Below are positions 24,986 to 38,550 of a stretch of 64,000 nt of DNA, one piece after another. The notes below the pieces were generated by a model. The model ran no database searches and was not told the origin of the DNA. It saw only the letters and a program-made list of their open reading frames with translations. A program made the translations under genes and the position numbers. The DNA is from Baylisascaris procyonis (Eukaryota; Nematoda; Chromadorea; Rhabditida; Ascarididae): contig JAZARR010000153.1 of the NCBI GenBank assembly GCA_037389465.1, forward strand, positions 4,635,001 to 4,699,000, written 5' to 3'. How positions within the stretch are numbered: the stretch's first letter is position 1; each line of letters opens with the position of its first letter.

Positions 24986-27900
24986 TTTATGTGATCAGTT
25001 GTTCCTCGATACTGCAATGTTCTGATGGCTTGGATGCTTCTCTGAGGCGAAAAAAGTGTCTTTCTGAAATGAGAATGCTGTAACGCCAATCTGGAACCGT
25101 TTCTCTTTTTTTCCTCTCGCCCATTCTTAAGGCAGAAATTCCACTTTGTAGTAAAAATGCAAGACTTACTGCTTGTTAAAGATATTGGATATGCATTCTC
25201 TAGAACGTTTTAGTTACCTGGTAAAGTATCGAAAAATTATCAATGATATCAATGCGTACTATTGACTTGCTAATCAAGCTAAAAAAAAGAAACCCTGAAA
25301 CCGCATAATTTGTTGAATGCATAGAAATTCTTCGATGGTCTTACTTAGTACCTTGATTGCTCTTTACTTGTACTTTATGAAAATATCCAATGGTTTTGGT
25401 TCATCTCAGCGTTAAACAATAACTTGTGAAAATCTTAAAAAAGTAACAACAAGTTGGAATCGCTTTCAGTATAGTTTTCACGCTGTTGCAACAAATCCTT
25501 TTTCCACGAAAATATTTCCGGCTATATTGTTAGCCAGGAATGTGCCAATTCAACTTCACAGGATGTCTGCCCTTCATTGATCCAAGCAGTAATAGCGTTG
25601 CACGGGAAACTGGAAAATCCGAAATTTCAATCAGTGCGCATTCCTAAGGCAGTGTACTAGTCATTGTTAATTCAGATGTGTACATGCTCACGTCGTATTA
25701 CCCTCTGTGATGCAATTCCCACTATTTGCAAATGTTGATGTTGCTGTTGCTGCGGCCTAACGATAAGAACTTATAAATTATGTTGATCTAATTCACGCAC
25801 TGAAAATATTTCTAGACGAAAATATTGCTTCGTTAAAGCATTTCCCACTTCGATGACGTTATATTTAATAAAAAAAGTAAGAGAGAATCGTCATCACTAT
25901 CGAATACTTTCACTGACATATGGCAATGAGCATAATAAAATCTTGCAAGCAGAATGGAACGCAAAAACCTCTCAAACATATGGCGCTCGATGGCATTGAA
26001 ACACATTTTGTGTAAAACTGCGCAATGGTGTCGATTCGGCTGTTTTACTGCTGCAAAATTCGTTTCCGTCATTTTGGCTGAAACGAACTATAATTTCAAA
26101 TGAGGAAGCATTCCATTTTCCGATCGTTTTTTTTTTTTTTTGTTATTTTCCTCATGAAAGGTGCATTAGAAAAGTGCACGTTTTTCATTTTAAGACTTGA
26201 TAAAGCCATTCCCACAGAGTGTTAGTTGTCATGTTTGATATTCTTTTCTCCCTTGTCTGTGTTGCCTAATCTCGTCATGCTTACCATTGCCTCAATGCTC
26301 ATTCAACATAATGCAACGTTCGAGTAATTCCTTCCTTTCCTCCCCTTACTTCCTTCCTCCTTTCAACACATTAAATTCACTAGACATATAACGAAATATT
26401 AGCTGAGGGTTACACACGGCACAATTTACTGATGATACACTAAACATACACTGCACGAACACAACTCATATAGCGAAGTAAATGACGATACTGAAACAGG
26501 TGCAACACTTTAACATTCAATGCAAATGAAGGCTGCTCACACATTTGAACATCAGCTCAATAGGAATTGAAAGTGCAAGCTTTCAAATTTCGGTATCTTT
26601 TCACTCGAGATCCCATTCATCCGTTGTAGCCATTGTGACCCGTCCATTCACTTGAAGGCTTGAGTCGATACTCTTTCATCGTTAGGTTGCCCTTTAGCCG
26701 TCCGCGGTGAGTCATCTTTCTTAGCTAAGTAGCTTTCTCCATCGCTTTCGCGACAAGAAAATAGCCGTTGTACCGAATTTTCTCATCGTTTTTCTTTCAT
26801 CTACTTCACAGCGTCGGTAAATATTTGTATTCTAAATGTGCTTAAGTCATTTGATGAGATCGAAAAAGATAATACTCGAAACATTGGTCTCATTTAAACT
26901 ATCGGAATAACCGAAGACCCCAGTGAGTAAGTGTAAATACCACAAATTTATGAATATAAACAAAACGGTTGTCAGCTGAATAAATCGCAAAGGGACACCG
27001 AAGGTTACCAATCATAGTTTCCTTTAGAAGGAAAGAAACAACTCTATACAGCCCTGATTGATTATCTCTGAAATATCAGAGCTTGCAGGAAGACTTAATT
27101 TCGAAGTGAAGATTGTCTTGCATATGGGAAACAGAGCGAAAGAAGCATTAAATGTATCACGCGCAAAATATGAGTGAAGTAGTAGTTAGGTGTGGTAGTG
27201 GAGGAAAAATGCTTCTTATTGCTGAGTCTACAGTGCAGCAATCCAGGGCATCTGCATAAGCCAGTCTGGTTTATGTCAACTCGAATTTCTATTATAAAAT
27301 GGGAGAAAGATGATAGTCGTATACCTATTGCGTGAGACGTGCCATACATGTTTGTAGCGTAGGTGTGTAACACAAATCAATGTTACATTCTTATATCCCC
27401 CAAGAGTCTTGCAGTCTGTGCTTCTCTTGTCTGTATCACAGACGAATGGCATGCTACTTGTGTTTTTGGTTTCATATGGAACTTGGTTTCCACTTCTCGC
27501 TGCCAACTAAACATCGTAAATTTTGATTAAAAGCTATGGAGGTGCGGCAAAAATAGTTCCGAGATGCAGATATAACATTGATTTTGACTCACAATTTCCT
27601 AAAAACTTTCTGTGGAAATTTAGGGGCAAAGAGCTGCAGCAATGGCAGCATAAATAACTTTTTAAAAGAAAGGAAAACACTGAATTAAAGTTACGAAATT
27701 GAGTGCATAAAATACACACCAGTCGATGGTCCTATTCTACTATGTCATGTTGATCTACCGGCTAAAGAAGTTAAAAGCATCCGCATGTGGTTTATTCAAG
27801 TTGGATTTTCAATTTATAGCGGTCGGGTGGTCAAGAAAAAAGCGAATATTTTGAAGAAAATTTTATGGTTGAACCAGTTTTAATGAGGAAGATCTATAAT

Positions 27901-28188
27901 TTATACCTTTTTGGGTAAATTGTAAAACTGGTCAGGCAGATAAATGAAATGTAAAAGCGCTTTCGCAATATTCCCTCAAAAATATTCTGCATTTCCTTTT
28001 TTTTGGAAAGACAAACGTCGATATGAGGGTGATGAACGACCACAGTTTCGCATCGCTTTCAAAAGTTTCTAAACAAGTTTTGAATGGCGACGAGGAATGA
28101 TGATTCAATATGTTCGATTGAAAATGATGTAAAAAATCGTGTAGAGTGCATGAAATCTTAGCTACATCTCAGTACCTCGGTAATTCTT

Positions 28189-28190
<2 letters not shown>

Positions 28191-28261
<71 letters not shown>
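28191..28261. repeat. (AT)n microsatellite
   Basis: An uninterrupted run of about 35 AT dinucleotides. Confidence 0.98.
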
Positions 28262-28264
<3 letters not shown>

Positions 28265-30694
28265 TTAGGAGAATTAAATAACGGAGAATCCTCATTTAAA
28301 GTTGTAAGTTTTTAACGGAAAAAATGAAATAAAAGTTTATTTAGCCACATCTTGAGATCTTTTCAAAGGAGTGCGCACAATATTTGTGGACTACTGTAGC
28401 GCTTGGCTGCAGGCAAAAACGTAATCTCTATCGCAGGATTTACAGTAGAGATGTGAGATCGATATGTGACGCGAACAATATTGATCTTCATGATTAGTCA
28501 TCAGCAGATCAAATCGGAATAGGCAATACATTTTTTTGCAGGCATATGTAGACAGCACATCTTATTCATTGACGTATGTTGCAATGCTATGATGCTCTTG
28601 CATTTTGCTAAATCATTTAGTTCGACGGTTCAGTGAAAGTGATGTTGGTGTTTGTGTTGATTCTTCATTTCATTGGTTTGTGATGGGAGTTTTGTTGACT
28701 CACGTCGGTTCAAACATGACACATCTTAGTGACAGTAGAATTTTGTTTGATGACTTTCATAATCACCCAAACTGATGGCATTTCAACGACCACTGAGAAA
28801 GTTCCAATAAAACAAAGACGATTAGCAAAAAAATGTTGTCTGGGAAGATGAAACAACTAGAGCATAGGTCGTAAGTCATATATGTGTTCAAATGCACTAT
28901 GATTTCCTTTAAAAGAGAGTTGACGAGACAGGATTCAAAATGCACAACCCATCTCACTCCCCTTCTCCTTCCCACCTTCGCCTTAGCGGCTTGTAATTTA
29001 TAAAATGGTGATTGCTGTACCAGGGAAATTCTAACTTCTTCGGCAAAATGCATACAAAATGCCTTGTTCTACTTAATGCTTTATATGCACTTTTGCAACT
29101 TCATTTGCCTTACTTGTGCTATTATTTTGGGTCGTAAACAAAAATATTTCCCATGAAATTTTGGCATTTTGCTGGAGTTTATTTCATTCCTCCTTTCTCA
29201 CCTCATTTGATTTTTTGTTTTAAACTTAATCATATTTGAATTATCAGATGCAATAAATCCCCTTGGAAAATATCGACTAAAATAATGAATTTCGCAAGTA
29301 GCTTGTCGCAAACGCCGGGAAAAAAACGCTGAATATCGGCTCTCGAAATAGAAATGTTGGCAGCGTTTTTCATCTTCCGCGATTCCTAACTCCTGCCATT
29401 CGTTATTATTGTCAAGAAAGATCAAGATGTTCGAATGAAACTTCTATTAGTTCCTCCTGACCTTTTTGATGATTGACGTCATTAATCAACCTTTCTAGCG
29501 TTTTAAATCATTACACTGTTAGATGAGCTCAATATGTAAATTTTCAATAGGCATTGCTGTTGCAAATATTTAAATAATCGGTTTAGCAACTATATACTTC
29601 ACAACATCAGGGTACTACAACGCCCACATCGACCAGTTGCATTACGCACTACAGGGGTCGACTGTGCAGAGAATTGCTCTCGTTCTCATATCGATGTTCA
29701 TCGATCTCGTTATGTCTACATTTGTATGGCGATCTTTTTCTATGAGTCATGTTCCATCACAGCAGAAATACAAATTGCTTCAATGTCATTGCCGAAACAT
29801 CGAATGCTTCATTCATTCCTCCTTAATTATACAATATTTTTCCATCATTTATTCCAATAAAATTATAAATGTTAATTGTTTTATTTGATATAAAATTCAC
29901 ATTTTTTTATACTGTCGAAAATCTTCGTTATCTAATTCTTATAAAATATTTCGCTTGAAATTTATCTTCAAGAAAATATTCTTTGAGTCCCTCTTCGTTT
30001 AATATGCGAATATTTGAATGACAATATATTCTTACTGATCTAAGAACCTAAAGAGCAACTGCTTATGAAGTATTTGGCAATTCAAGCAAGAAGAAATTTG
30101 CGCGAATATATGGATTGCATTTGAAAATGGTAAATCAAATATGAAATCTGATATAATTGCGACGTTTAAATTTAATTTCTATGTATGCATAAATTTTATT
30201 AGTGCTTTGACGATGTGTTTCATTTGTATTATCCATATTACCAATAGATTCCCTTTGCTCATTTGATAGTTCCTTGATATTATTGCTTTCTCATGTCACC
30301 TATAATAGGTATTTTGGTTGTTTGCATTCAGAAAAATTCATCAATTTACAAGAAACGGAATGCAAATAATTTTGTTCAGTGAAAAGCTATCCCTGTTGGA
30401 ATTCGATGCTTCAGATTGATGTATCGATTTCTTCCTAATTGTTCCACAAGCGCAATTAATTTTTTAGAGAATTTCGATATCTTTCTGCAAAAAAAAAAAA
30501 CAAAAACAAAAAACAAGTGATATATAAAAGACGTCAGTGTGAATAGAAATTGTGCTAATGACTTTTGCGCTTCTTTATACACTTTTGTTTATACTTCTTG
30601 CATCCGTTTTCCTTTCGTTTTCGATGGTTTTTTCCCCTTCTTGATCGGCTTTTTTCAACGTTGGATCATCATCTTTTGTGCTTTTTCGTTTAAA

Positions 30695-30732
30695 TTTTCA
30701 TATTTCTAGCTAGAAGAAGGCTCGCCAACGGA
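30695..30732 (+). promoter_or_regulatory. Possible trans-splice acceptor of the IF1 gene
   Basis: TTTTCATATTTCTAG ends at about 30710, some 20 bases before the ATG at 30733, a position typical of spliced-leader addition. An ordinary intron in the 5' UTR would look the same. Confidence 0.35.
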
Positions 30733-33656
30733 ATGCTTGCTTCTCGCTTCTTGCGTTTCGTTCCTATTCGGTTCGTTCTCGTTTTCGTGTTATTTTCCTC
30801 GAAGGATATTGTTGAAAAGTTTAAACTCACAAGAGATATATTGTACGACCTTCAGGCGAAGTCTTCCATCTCTAAGACTTCCCTCAATATAAATTTTTAG
30901 ATTTTTATGAAAACTTTAATAAATATTTTACTAAATAGAAAAGTAGCTTCATTTTTCCAGCGATCTTTCTTCACGTTTATGTCCTCAGTGCAAATTCTCT
31001 TCTCGTTCGGAATGATGACGCTTTATGTACTGATGCTATTTACTGAAAGAAAAACTGATATGAGAACAAGCGACTAGTCAACGCTTAAACCCCTTGTGTT
31101 GTGCAGAACGATGCCGCATACCCTATTTGTTCTCTCGAATTGCACCGTCTACTTGGCGTGTCCCTTACAATCAAAACTTTTATTGCAATTTTACACTGTA
31201 ATTTGTTTCTGAAAGAATGTTAACTGCGTTTTATTCTCATAGATTTGCCGTTTTTATTTTCCACTATTTCGGATGAAATTCTGCAATATTCCACATTTTT
31301 TTTCCCTTTGCTACTCACTCAATAAGCTTCATCATTAAACCTATTATCCGATGCAATTTGATTGATAGTAGAAATTATCGTATGTCGTGATTGATCACTG
31401 GAACTTCGTTATCTTTAATGAAAACCTATTGATTAATAAAAATGACATTTTATTATCCACTTGAATTTTTGTATTTTCATGAATAAGCAAGAATAGAATG
31501 CTTTCATTGCACAGCTCCCTATGACATTGCATATATGCCGCCAATGCTGCCATTACATTAGCATCCATGAATCGCCACTTATAAGATGAAGCAGCGAAGT
31601 GATATGCAGATTTCCAGCTCTTGAGCACTTTGAAGATTATTAATTTGCAATATCTGATATATATTTTCAGCCGTGTCGGTATCAGTGTCGGTGAATTAGG
31701 AAGCGGTGAAGGAAAGGTAACTGTTTCATTTGATAAAGAATTTTAATGAATTTGCTACCCCACATTACCTTTGTCGTTTATTAAATCTAATTAACTAACT
31801 CCGACTAGGCTCTAAAATTTTGCTTTCTTTTTCTCCATTAGCTTTCTTCCTTTTGCTTGCCGTTTAACTCTTTGTTTATTCTCATTGTGCCATAGAAGAT
31901 TGCTGCTTCAAGGTCAACCACGCGTTTTTGTGTTAATTTGCGTTCAAACTCTGTTTTTTTTTTTTTTTTTCACTTTGGCGTTGGAGAGTGTTCCATTGAA
32001 AATCACCGAATCGTGGTATGAACTAACAATTTTGTTCTTATTTAAGTTTACAGTTAAATTATTACACTATTTGATTTTTCTCAAGCATGAATTTCTTGGT
32101 CCTATTTTCTTGGAAAGAAACTTCAGCGTAAATTTTCATACACGCGATGATTAAGCTGAATTGGCTGCATATCAATTTTTTATAGAATTTCAAATAAATT
32201 ATCCTTTTTCCGACTCCATGACCAGAATTATTCCCTCGATAATTTCAGTGTGGTGGAAGTGGTGGTGCAATTCGTGAAGCGGGTGGTGCATTCGGTAAAC
32301 TCGAAGCTGCACGAGAGGAGAAATATTTCTTTGAACTGGTTTGTCTCTTTTTTTCCGATTCTTTGATGAAGGTAAAGTTGTTTTGAAATAAAAAATACAT
32401 TCTCACATAGAAATCATCGATATGAACCCATTTATAGACGTCGCTTTCCTAAGATTTTTTATTTTGATTTACGCAAAATTTTTTATTTCTTTATTCGTTG
32501 GGGGGGGGGGAGGAGGGGGAAGGAGGCGGGACGCTACTAGTGCTCACACATATAAACTAAAGGGTTTATTCCGAAAGGAATAAAACTGGTAAAACAAATA
32601 CTTCTTAATGCTCGCTTATTGATGTTAATCAGTTGATTGAAAAATTAACATATGGGAAGGATTTTTGTGAACTGCAGGAAATAGATGCCCCGTAAAATAT
32701 GCACATTTAAATGGAACGAAAGGAACTTGAAAGATTTTCGGCTACAAGCGATGCATACGGCATCACAATCCCTGCTAAACACGGAAAAGATACCGCTAAC
32801 GCACTAGTGATGGGAAAACAGTGATAGATGATAGCAATAATGACACGAATGATCAGTCAGTTGGAATATAAATTGCGCTTATTTTATTATTTTTACTTTT
32901 TTTTTCAATTTTGTTCATGAATTACGGCAATCCTTAAAGCTCATCTATTCATGACGACCGAAAAAGCGCATATCGTGCCCGTACTAGTCGCGCACTTGTT
33001 CTAAAGTGAATGCGACCCTTCTATTAGCTTAGGTAGGATCTGCAGCATCATTAAGGACACAAGATGTTTCTATCAATCGACTGTTGGGTATGGCCCGAAG
33101 AGCCAACCCAAGATATCTAATTGTGATCTAACACTACAATGATCACATTTACTCGTATAGTCGGTTCCCGTTTATTGTTCTTCACATAATGTTACTGATC
33201 GACTTATGTGGTCCTGTGCTGACCGAGGCGATATCTCAGGCCTATACAAGTTGGGCTTCTGTCCGTTTGGATGTCTTTGATTCTACTCATGTTTGTGGGC
33301 CATGGTGCTCTCCCATAAACTCCTATTTCGCTTGCACCTTATTTTGAAAGTCTTAAAATTTGTTTTTTATTCCTTTTTTTACTTTGGGGTGGATTGAGTG
33401 TATGCAGTCGTCATCAAACTATCACTGATTTCCGTGATATTCGTGTTCGGCTTAAGCAAGTTCATCCGAATGAGAGTTCCTGTGATCATTTAATAATGCT
33501 CTCTTTTTCCAGAATGAAGAGCAAATCAAGACGCTGAAACATGAAGTAGAAGAACATGAGCATCCAACCAATGTCAACAGAAAGAGTCTCACAGAGGAAG
33601 AGAGACTTTCTCTCGAGGCAGAAAGACAACGCCAAATGATCGAAGTGCCTGAATAA
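30733..33656 (+). CDS. mai-2: Mitochondrial ATPase inhibitor IF1
   Basis: Small matrix protein that blocks ATP hydrolysis by F1Fo-ATP synthase when the membrane potential falls. Exons 30733-30770, 31671-31716, 32249-32338 and 33513-33656 join in phase to give 105 aa. The N-terminus MLASRFLRFVPIRR is Arg-rich and amphipathic, as expected for mitochondrial import. The central CGGSGGAIREAGGAFGKLEA and AREEKYFF are the conserved inhibitory segment of IF1, and the rest is charged and probably coiled coil. C. elegans has mai-1 (no presequence) and mai-2 (with one); the presequence points to mai-2. The first donor (CG|GTTCGT) is weak and is the least certain part. Intron 3 contains an LTR relic. Confidence 0.9.
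33082..33350 (+). mobile_element. Relic of an LTR (BEL/Pao-like) in intron 3 of IF1
   Basis: TGTTGGGTATGGCCCGAAGA followed by GCCAACCCAAGATATC matches, with a few changes, the start of the LTR found on the other strand near 59468. A GGCCTATA promoter-like box follows at about 33240. The 3' end is not clear, so the limit given is approximate. Confidence 0.45.
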
Positions 33657-35271
33657 TTCTATCATTCACAGTTCCTTCTGATATTTTCACTTCCCAAGTT
33701 TTATAGAAATGGGGCGTCTAACTGGTGCCTCTGATCGAATCAAGTGCCGCAGCATCTTTTCGTTTTGACGTTGAGGAGGGCACTGGGGAGGTCGTGCTGT
33801 CAGTTTCCGGTTTTTTGGGAACTTCTTTATAGTGCTTCAGCTTGGCATTCTTCGATATATAGCACTAGCGGTTTCAATCCACTTTGTGAATATAGAGTTG
33901 ATTGTATTTTTTGTAAGCAACCGATGGTTTTTTTTTCACTCGTCACTTACGAAAGTTATCAATGGGTCATTTTCTAATATGCAGGGGAAGTTTCAAATCA
34001 TTCGGTCTTGCTCCCCATATAGGAGAAGAAAGGATTCGTTCTAATAGTCGACATTGCCAGCATATTCTTTTTTTTGCATGTGGCAGTTGTTTCGCATTGG
34101 TATCCATTATTAGCAGTACTCATCAACTTCTTTCAAGGATATTGTCGCTATCTGCACGTTTCTAGTCGTTCTCTATGAATACTCCTTTTCGTCAGTTTTT
34201 CCATTCATTGATTACCAAATGTTGTACTTTGAATGGTTACGGATCCGCACTTTATTCTTCTTACTGTATGTTCATGTCAGCATCTCATGTGTGGCCGGTA
34301 TGATGTTGTGTATGCGGAATGAATCTTCAAGTTTAGCGTCTGAATTTTTGCCCCGATGATGTGCCAGGTTTATCGCATAAATTTTTGTTTACATTTTTAA
34401 GGACGTTGTTTTTTTGCACTGTGCCTACAGATATCTTCTTGATTCTCCGAGTCTGCGTTCCATTTCGACTCTTTCCTACACGAAAATATATGATCGATTT
34501 GTAGGAACAGAAGTTTGTTTTCACGTTTGGGAATGTTTTCCAGCACGGAACCCCACGTGATTGGGCACCCAGTTGGCTATGAACTCTTATTGCCATTAAC
34601 TAAGAAAACCGAACCAGATGGCTATGAAATGAAAATTCGACAACATAGAAGTTGCGCCGTCACCACAACGAAAAAGAATTTAATATTCTCCAGTGCAGTG
34701 CTATTTTTCGGTTCATAAAAAGGCAATATTCCATCCACATTCATCTGGATACTCCCCTTCATTGTGAAGTACTCTCGGAAAGAACTGACAAATGAAAATA
34801 AAATACAATAGAGTTCAATTTGAAGCACTTAAAAAACTTTTCGAGCACAATCGAACTCATCAGAATGACCACAAAACATGATGCAATTTATTTAGACAAC
34901 GCAGAAGAAAAGTGAAAGCAATTGAACTAATAAATTATTTAACTTCCCATATGAAACACGCAAGTATCGGTTTTATTTTGAAATCCCCGTTTGAGCGTAT
35001 TTCGAGCGTTCTTCAACTCTTTTAGTTTGAAAATATGTTATTATTGCTGCCGAAGTAATAACTCATATCTGTATTCAAAAAAGGAAGCTTGATTGACTAC
35101 ACAAAAAAAATTCAAAAAGTTTGGGCAAACATTCAACAGTAAGCATTCATATGAACCGGTTGCAGAAAACTGCAACAGCAGGTATAAATCTGCAGAAGAC
35201 TTTTTGCTTATCCACATAAGAACAAATGCAGAAAAAAAAAATTATAGTCTCTCCTTTAGAGTTCATGAAGG

Positions 35272-35363
35272 GGTGAAATTTGATTGGTGAAAACGGTGAA
35301 ATCGAGTTGACGAAGGCGGTGAATTTAAGTTCATGAAAGTGGTGAAATTGAATTCGTGAAGAT
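35272..35363 (+). repeat. Diverged 23-bp tandem repeat, four copies
   Basis: Copies start at 35272, 35295, 35318 and 35341. Each begins GGTGAA and has the form GGTGAAATT.A.TT.GTGAA, with several substitutions between copies. Confidence 0.75.
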
Positions 35364-37519
35364 GATTACATAAAATTGAGTCAGAAATGACCTATGGACG
35401 TGATCATGTATCAAATGACCTATGGAAGCGTTACTATGAATCTATCAAAATTCGACGCTTTGATTTTCTGATCTCTCAAGTTAAGAAATCGCAGGTCCCA
35501 ATGTGATTACAGTGCTTTCGCAAAAATATGAATGAAAGTACGCTGGAATCGATGGGTGAGAGGTGATCGACTATAAAAATAAACGGATCTTTTTTGAGAA
35601 ACTCATGATCTACATCCGGATACGTCTATAACGATTATCCAGTAAAGCAGGACCCATACAACAGAATTCATCAATATCTGCAAAATCATTCAGAACGGCA
35701 TTAATATTACCGTAGAATGTTTCGTTGAAATGAACCTTGCCAACTCTTATGTCCCAGTTGATGAAAGAATCCCGCTTGTCGGAAATGAACAATTTCGGTC
35801 ATTTCAGGTTCAATAATTGCAGGCCCTCTCGGTCGATTTATAATAATAAAAATAATGTTAGAACGAGCCTATAAAGCACTAGTCAAGCATTAACAACGAC
35901 TTCACAAATAACCTATTAATCGAAAAATTCAACTATCGCATGAATATATAAAAGAGTAGCATGGGATGAGAAGGCGAGCAAATATGTGCGAAAAACCACA
36001 TAGTGCAACAAAAATTGTGTGTCCAGAGAGATCTTTGCTATTTTTTATGTTCTCGTTGAGGGACAGCTGTAGAAAACAACTGTCCGCATACGGCTTTCAA
36101 CGACCACTTTGTCCTTCGTTCCGAGTTACACTGTGATGCCCATATGATGAAAAGAAATACTCGAATACTTCTCCCAAGCTAATGGCTGCAGGAAATGAGG
36201 AATTGTATTTGTAGGAAACGTAGACTGACCACTGTGTGGCCCCCAATTCCTCATGTATTGTTACCTGATCACTGCGAATGCACCTTGCAACCATGTCATG
36301 CTTTCGCTCAAATGTCGAGGCAGAACGTATCGGCGGGAGACCGCAAACGGTTTTCGATAGTACGAATGCGTAAAATCTCGAGCTTTTTCCAAAGTTCCAA
36401 CTTGCCTCCCGGGAAAATTTTGCATCCAGGACCAAAAATCTTCGAAAATGGGACAGAATGCACTTCCCGGCGATCTCCTTCTTTTTATTCTTTTATTTTG
36501 CTCGAAATCCAAAATTGCTCTCCCTTCCTCACTTCGGCATCCATGAATCATAAAGAAATAATTTTTGTGAATCTGTGATTGAAACGATTTTCTTGAATTC
36601 TTTGAAAAAAAAAACGGCACTTATTTCGAAATTACCTAGCACGGTCTCTTCCAACTGGTAGAATTTTATTGATAAAAATTCGGAATCGTCGTTATTCAAT
36701 GCAACTCATTTTATTTTCATCCGACCCAGAAAAGATCGCTTTCCTCAGGCAGCAAAAACATTGCTTTGGAAGCTCTTAAAAAATACTTCCATAAAGTTGC
36801 AGATTCGTATCTAGAATTTTTTTCTGTTATGGGAAGTTTTACGCCATTCGTTCAAATCGCATTCTCTTTCTACGAAGTAACTATTGTTTCAACGCTTCAG
36901 TGAGGTGTCGAATTGAGTTGTCAGCAGCAAGAAGAAACTTTTTAAGTGTTCAAATTTGTTATTTTCAAGCTATAGCATTACCTAATAGGAACTACGTCAA
37001 TCAGAGAGAATGAGAAATGCGACTAAAGTAGCGTAAACCAACAAAAATTCTGGGAGTATCATCGATGTGCAGTAAAAAAGATTTGCTGTTTAGGTTACAT
37101 TACCATTTCATAATCCAACTTCTAATCGATCCCAGGATTTTCATATTGGATGAGATCGTTTCATCACAAACGAGGCCCGACGGCGGTACTTTCAGAAAAG
37201 ATGGCGACGCTCCCCGGTAAAAACCCAATTAGGTCGAACGTGGTATTGATGGTCGTCTGGACCGAATGCAGAAGCGAAAGAAGGAGAACTGAAGGCTTGG
37301 GAAGTTATAGACAAAGACTACAGCGTCCTTGGAAGTTTCGTCCACGGTTGCGCTTACCAAGAGAAATATTAAGGAATTTTTCGATACCACCGCAATATTT
37401 CAGCGAAAACTCGGTTTTCAATCGATGAATCGCCGGCAGCAAGAAATCCTTCACATACCTTTGCTTCGAAGCAATCGAATGGCATTTTTCTGTATGTACG
37501 TGGTAGAGTATTTTATGCC

Positions 37520-37521
<2 letters not shown>

Positions 37522-37563
<42 letters not shown>
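37522..37563. repeat. (TA)n microsatellite
   Basis: An uninterrupted TA run of about 20 units. Confidence 0.97.
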
Positions 37564-37566
<3 letters not shown>

Positions 37567-38550
37567 TTATAATGCATTCCGCAGTACTCTCTTTTTTATT
37601 TTGCTTCTCTTTTTCCTCTCTAGTGCTCTCATGAATTTGTACTGTTTTTGCCTTCTTGATATTTGAACACAATTTCACCTATGAATCGTAAAACACAAAA
37701 CACAAACGAATGAATGATAAAAACGCAGCAGTATCTCCGAATCAATTCACCATCAATATCATCAAGTGATACCTTTGTGCGACCCGTTGCAAGAAATCGA
37801 ATTTCTGGCGAATCTTCATTGGATAAATGGGATAATACCTCACACTTCATAAATGTCGAAAAAGCGAAGTTCACTATAAATTAAGCGCATATGATACATC
37901 ACTTTTCAGTTATAATATTCAAAGTTTTTGTTAAACAACAAAGTGATATGCTTCATATAGAAGAGGTGAAACTGAATGAAATAAAGATTAATATTGCTGA
38001 TAACAAGAAATGACTCTAAAGCAGTTATGCAACACTCTCGGCAGCGTTTTAACATTACCTTCATCTGTATCCTGCTGCTGTCCTTTGTTTCACCTATGTC
38101 TGCTGAGCCCTTTCTCCTCAACTTGCCACCGCGGCAATCGAACTATCGTCTTCAATGCCAAGGCCCTCATTTTGAGGGACTCCGAACCTCATCAAGAAGT
38201 CTCCGACTTTCAAAACTCGAAATGAGTCAACATTAGCCGGTGTATAGCGACAGTCTTAGACCTTACTGCCATTTTTCATCACATCACTGTCACGGATACA
38301 ATGATGATTCGAATGGCAGAATAAAACTGTTAGGTTTCTCTATGAAAAGTTAAATTGGCAGCTCAACGGGGGAGGGGGAGGAAGGAGAAAGGGAAGGTGG
38401 CCGCATTAAAAAAAGAGGATGGGATTTTTGACAAAGCCATTTGCGGGCCAAGAGCGATAGGACGGAACAAGCAACAGCACTGTCGTGACGAATTTCGTAT
38501 TGCATCAGTTGCAAAGACCTTAGCTTGCATTACTTCCAGCATTTCGTGTC

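Larger units (their letters stand above)
24953..30732. other. Gap between the carboxypeptidase and the ATPase inhibitor
   Basis: About 5.8 kb with a long (TA)n tract at 28191-28261. Minus-strand ORFs at 27095-27506 contain several cysteines, but their splice sites do not join in phase. An exon-like block near 29612-29888 follows a good acceptor and is discussed as a finding. Nothing else is supported. Confidence 0.4.
33657..38550. other. Gap between IF1 and the minus-strand LRR-like gene
   Basis: About 4.9 kb. It contains a 23-bp repeat (35272-35363), a region of overlapping ORFs on both strands (36097-36620) and a (TA)n tract at 37522-37563. No ORF here shows a family signature. Confidence 0.4.

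Noticed and set aside
27095..27506. Two-exon cysteine-rich secreted gene on the minus strand
   Set aside because: The segments with CDTDKRSTDC and GLCRCPG are suggestive, but no donor and acceptor join them in phase without a stop.
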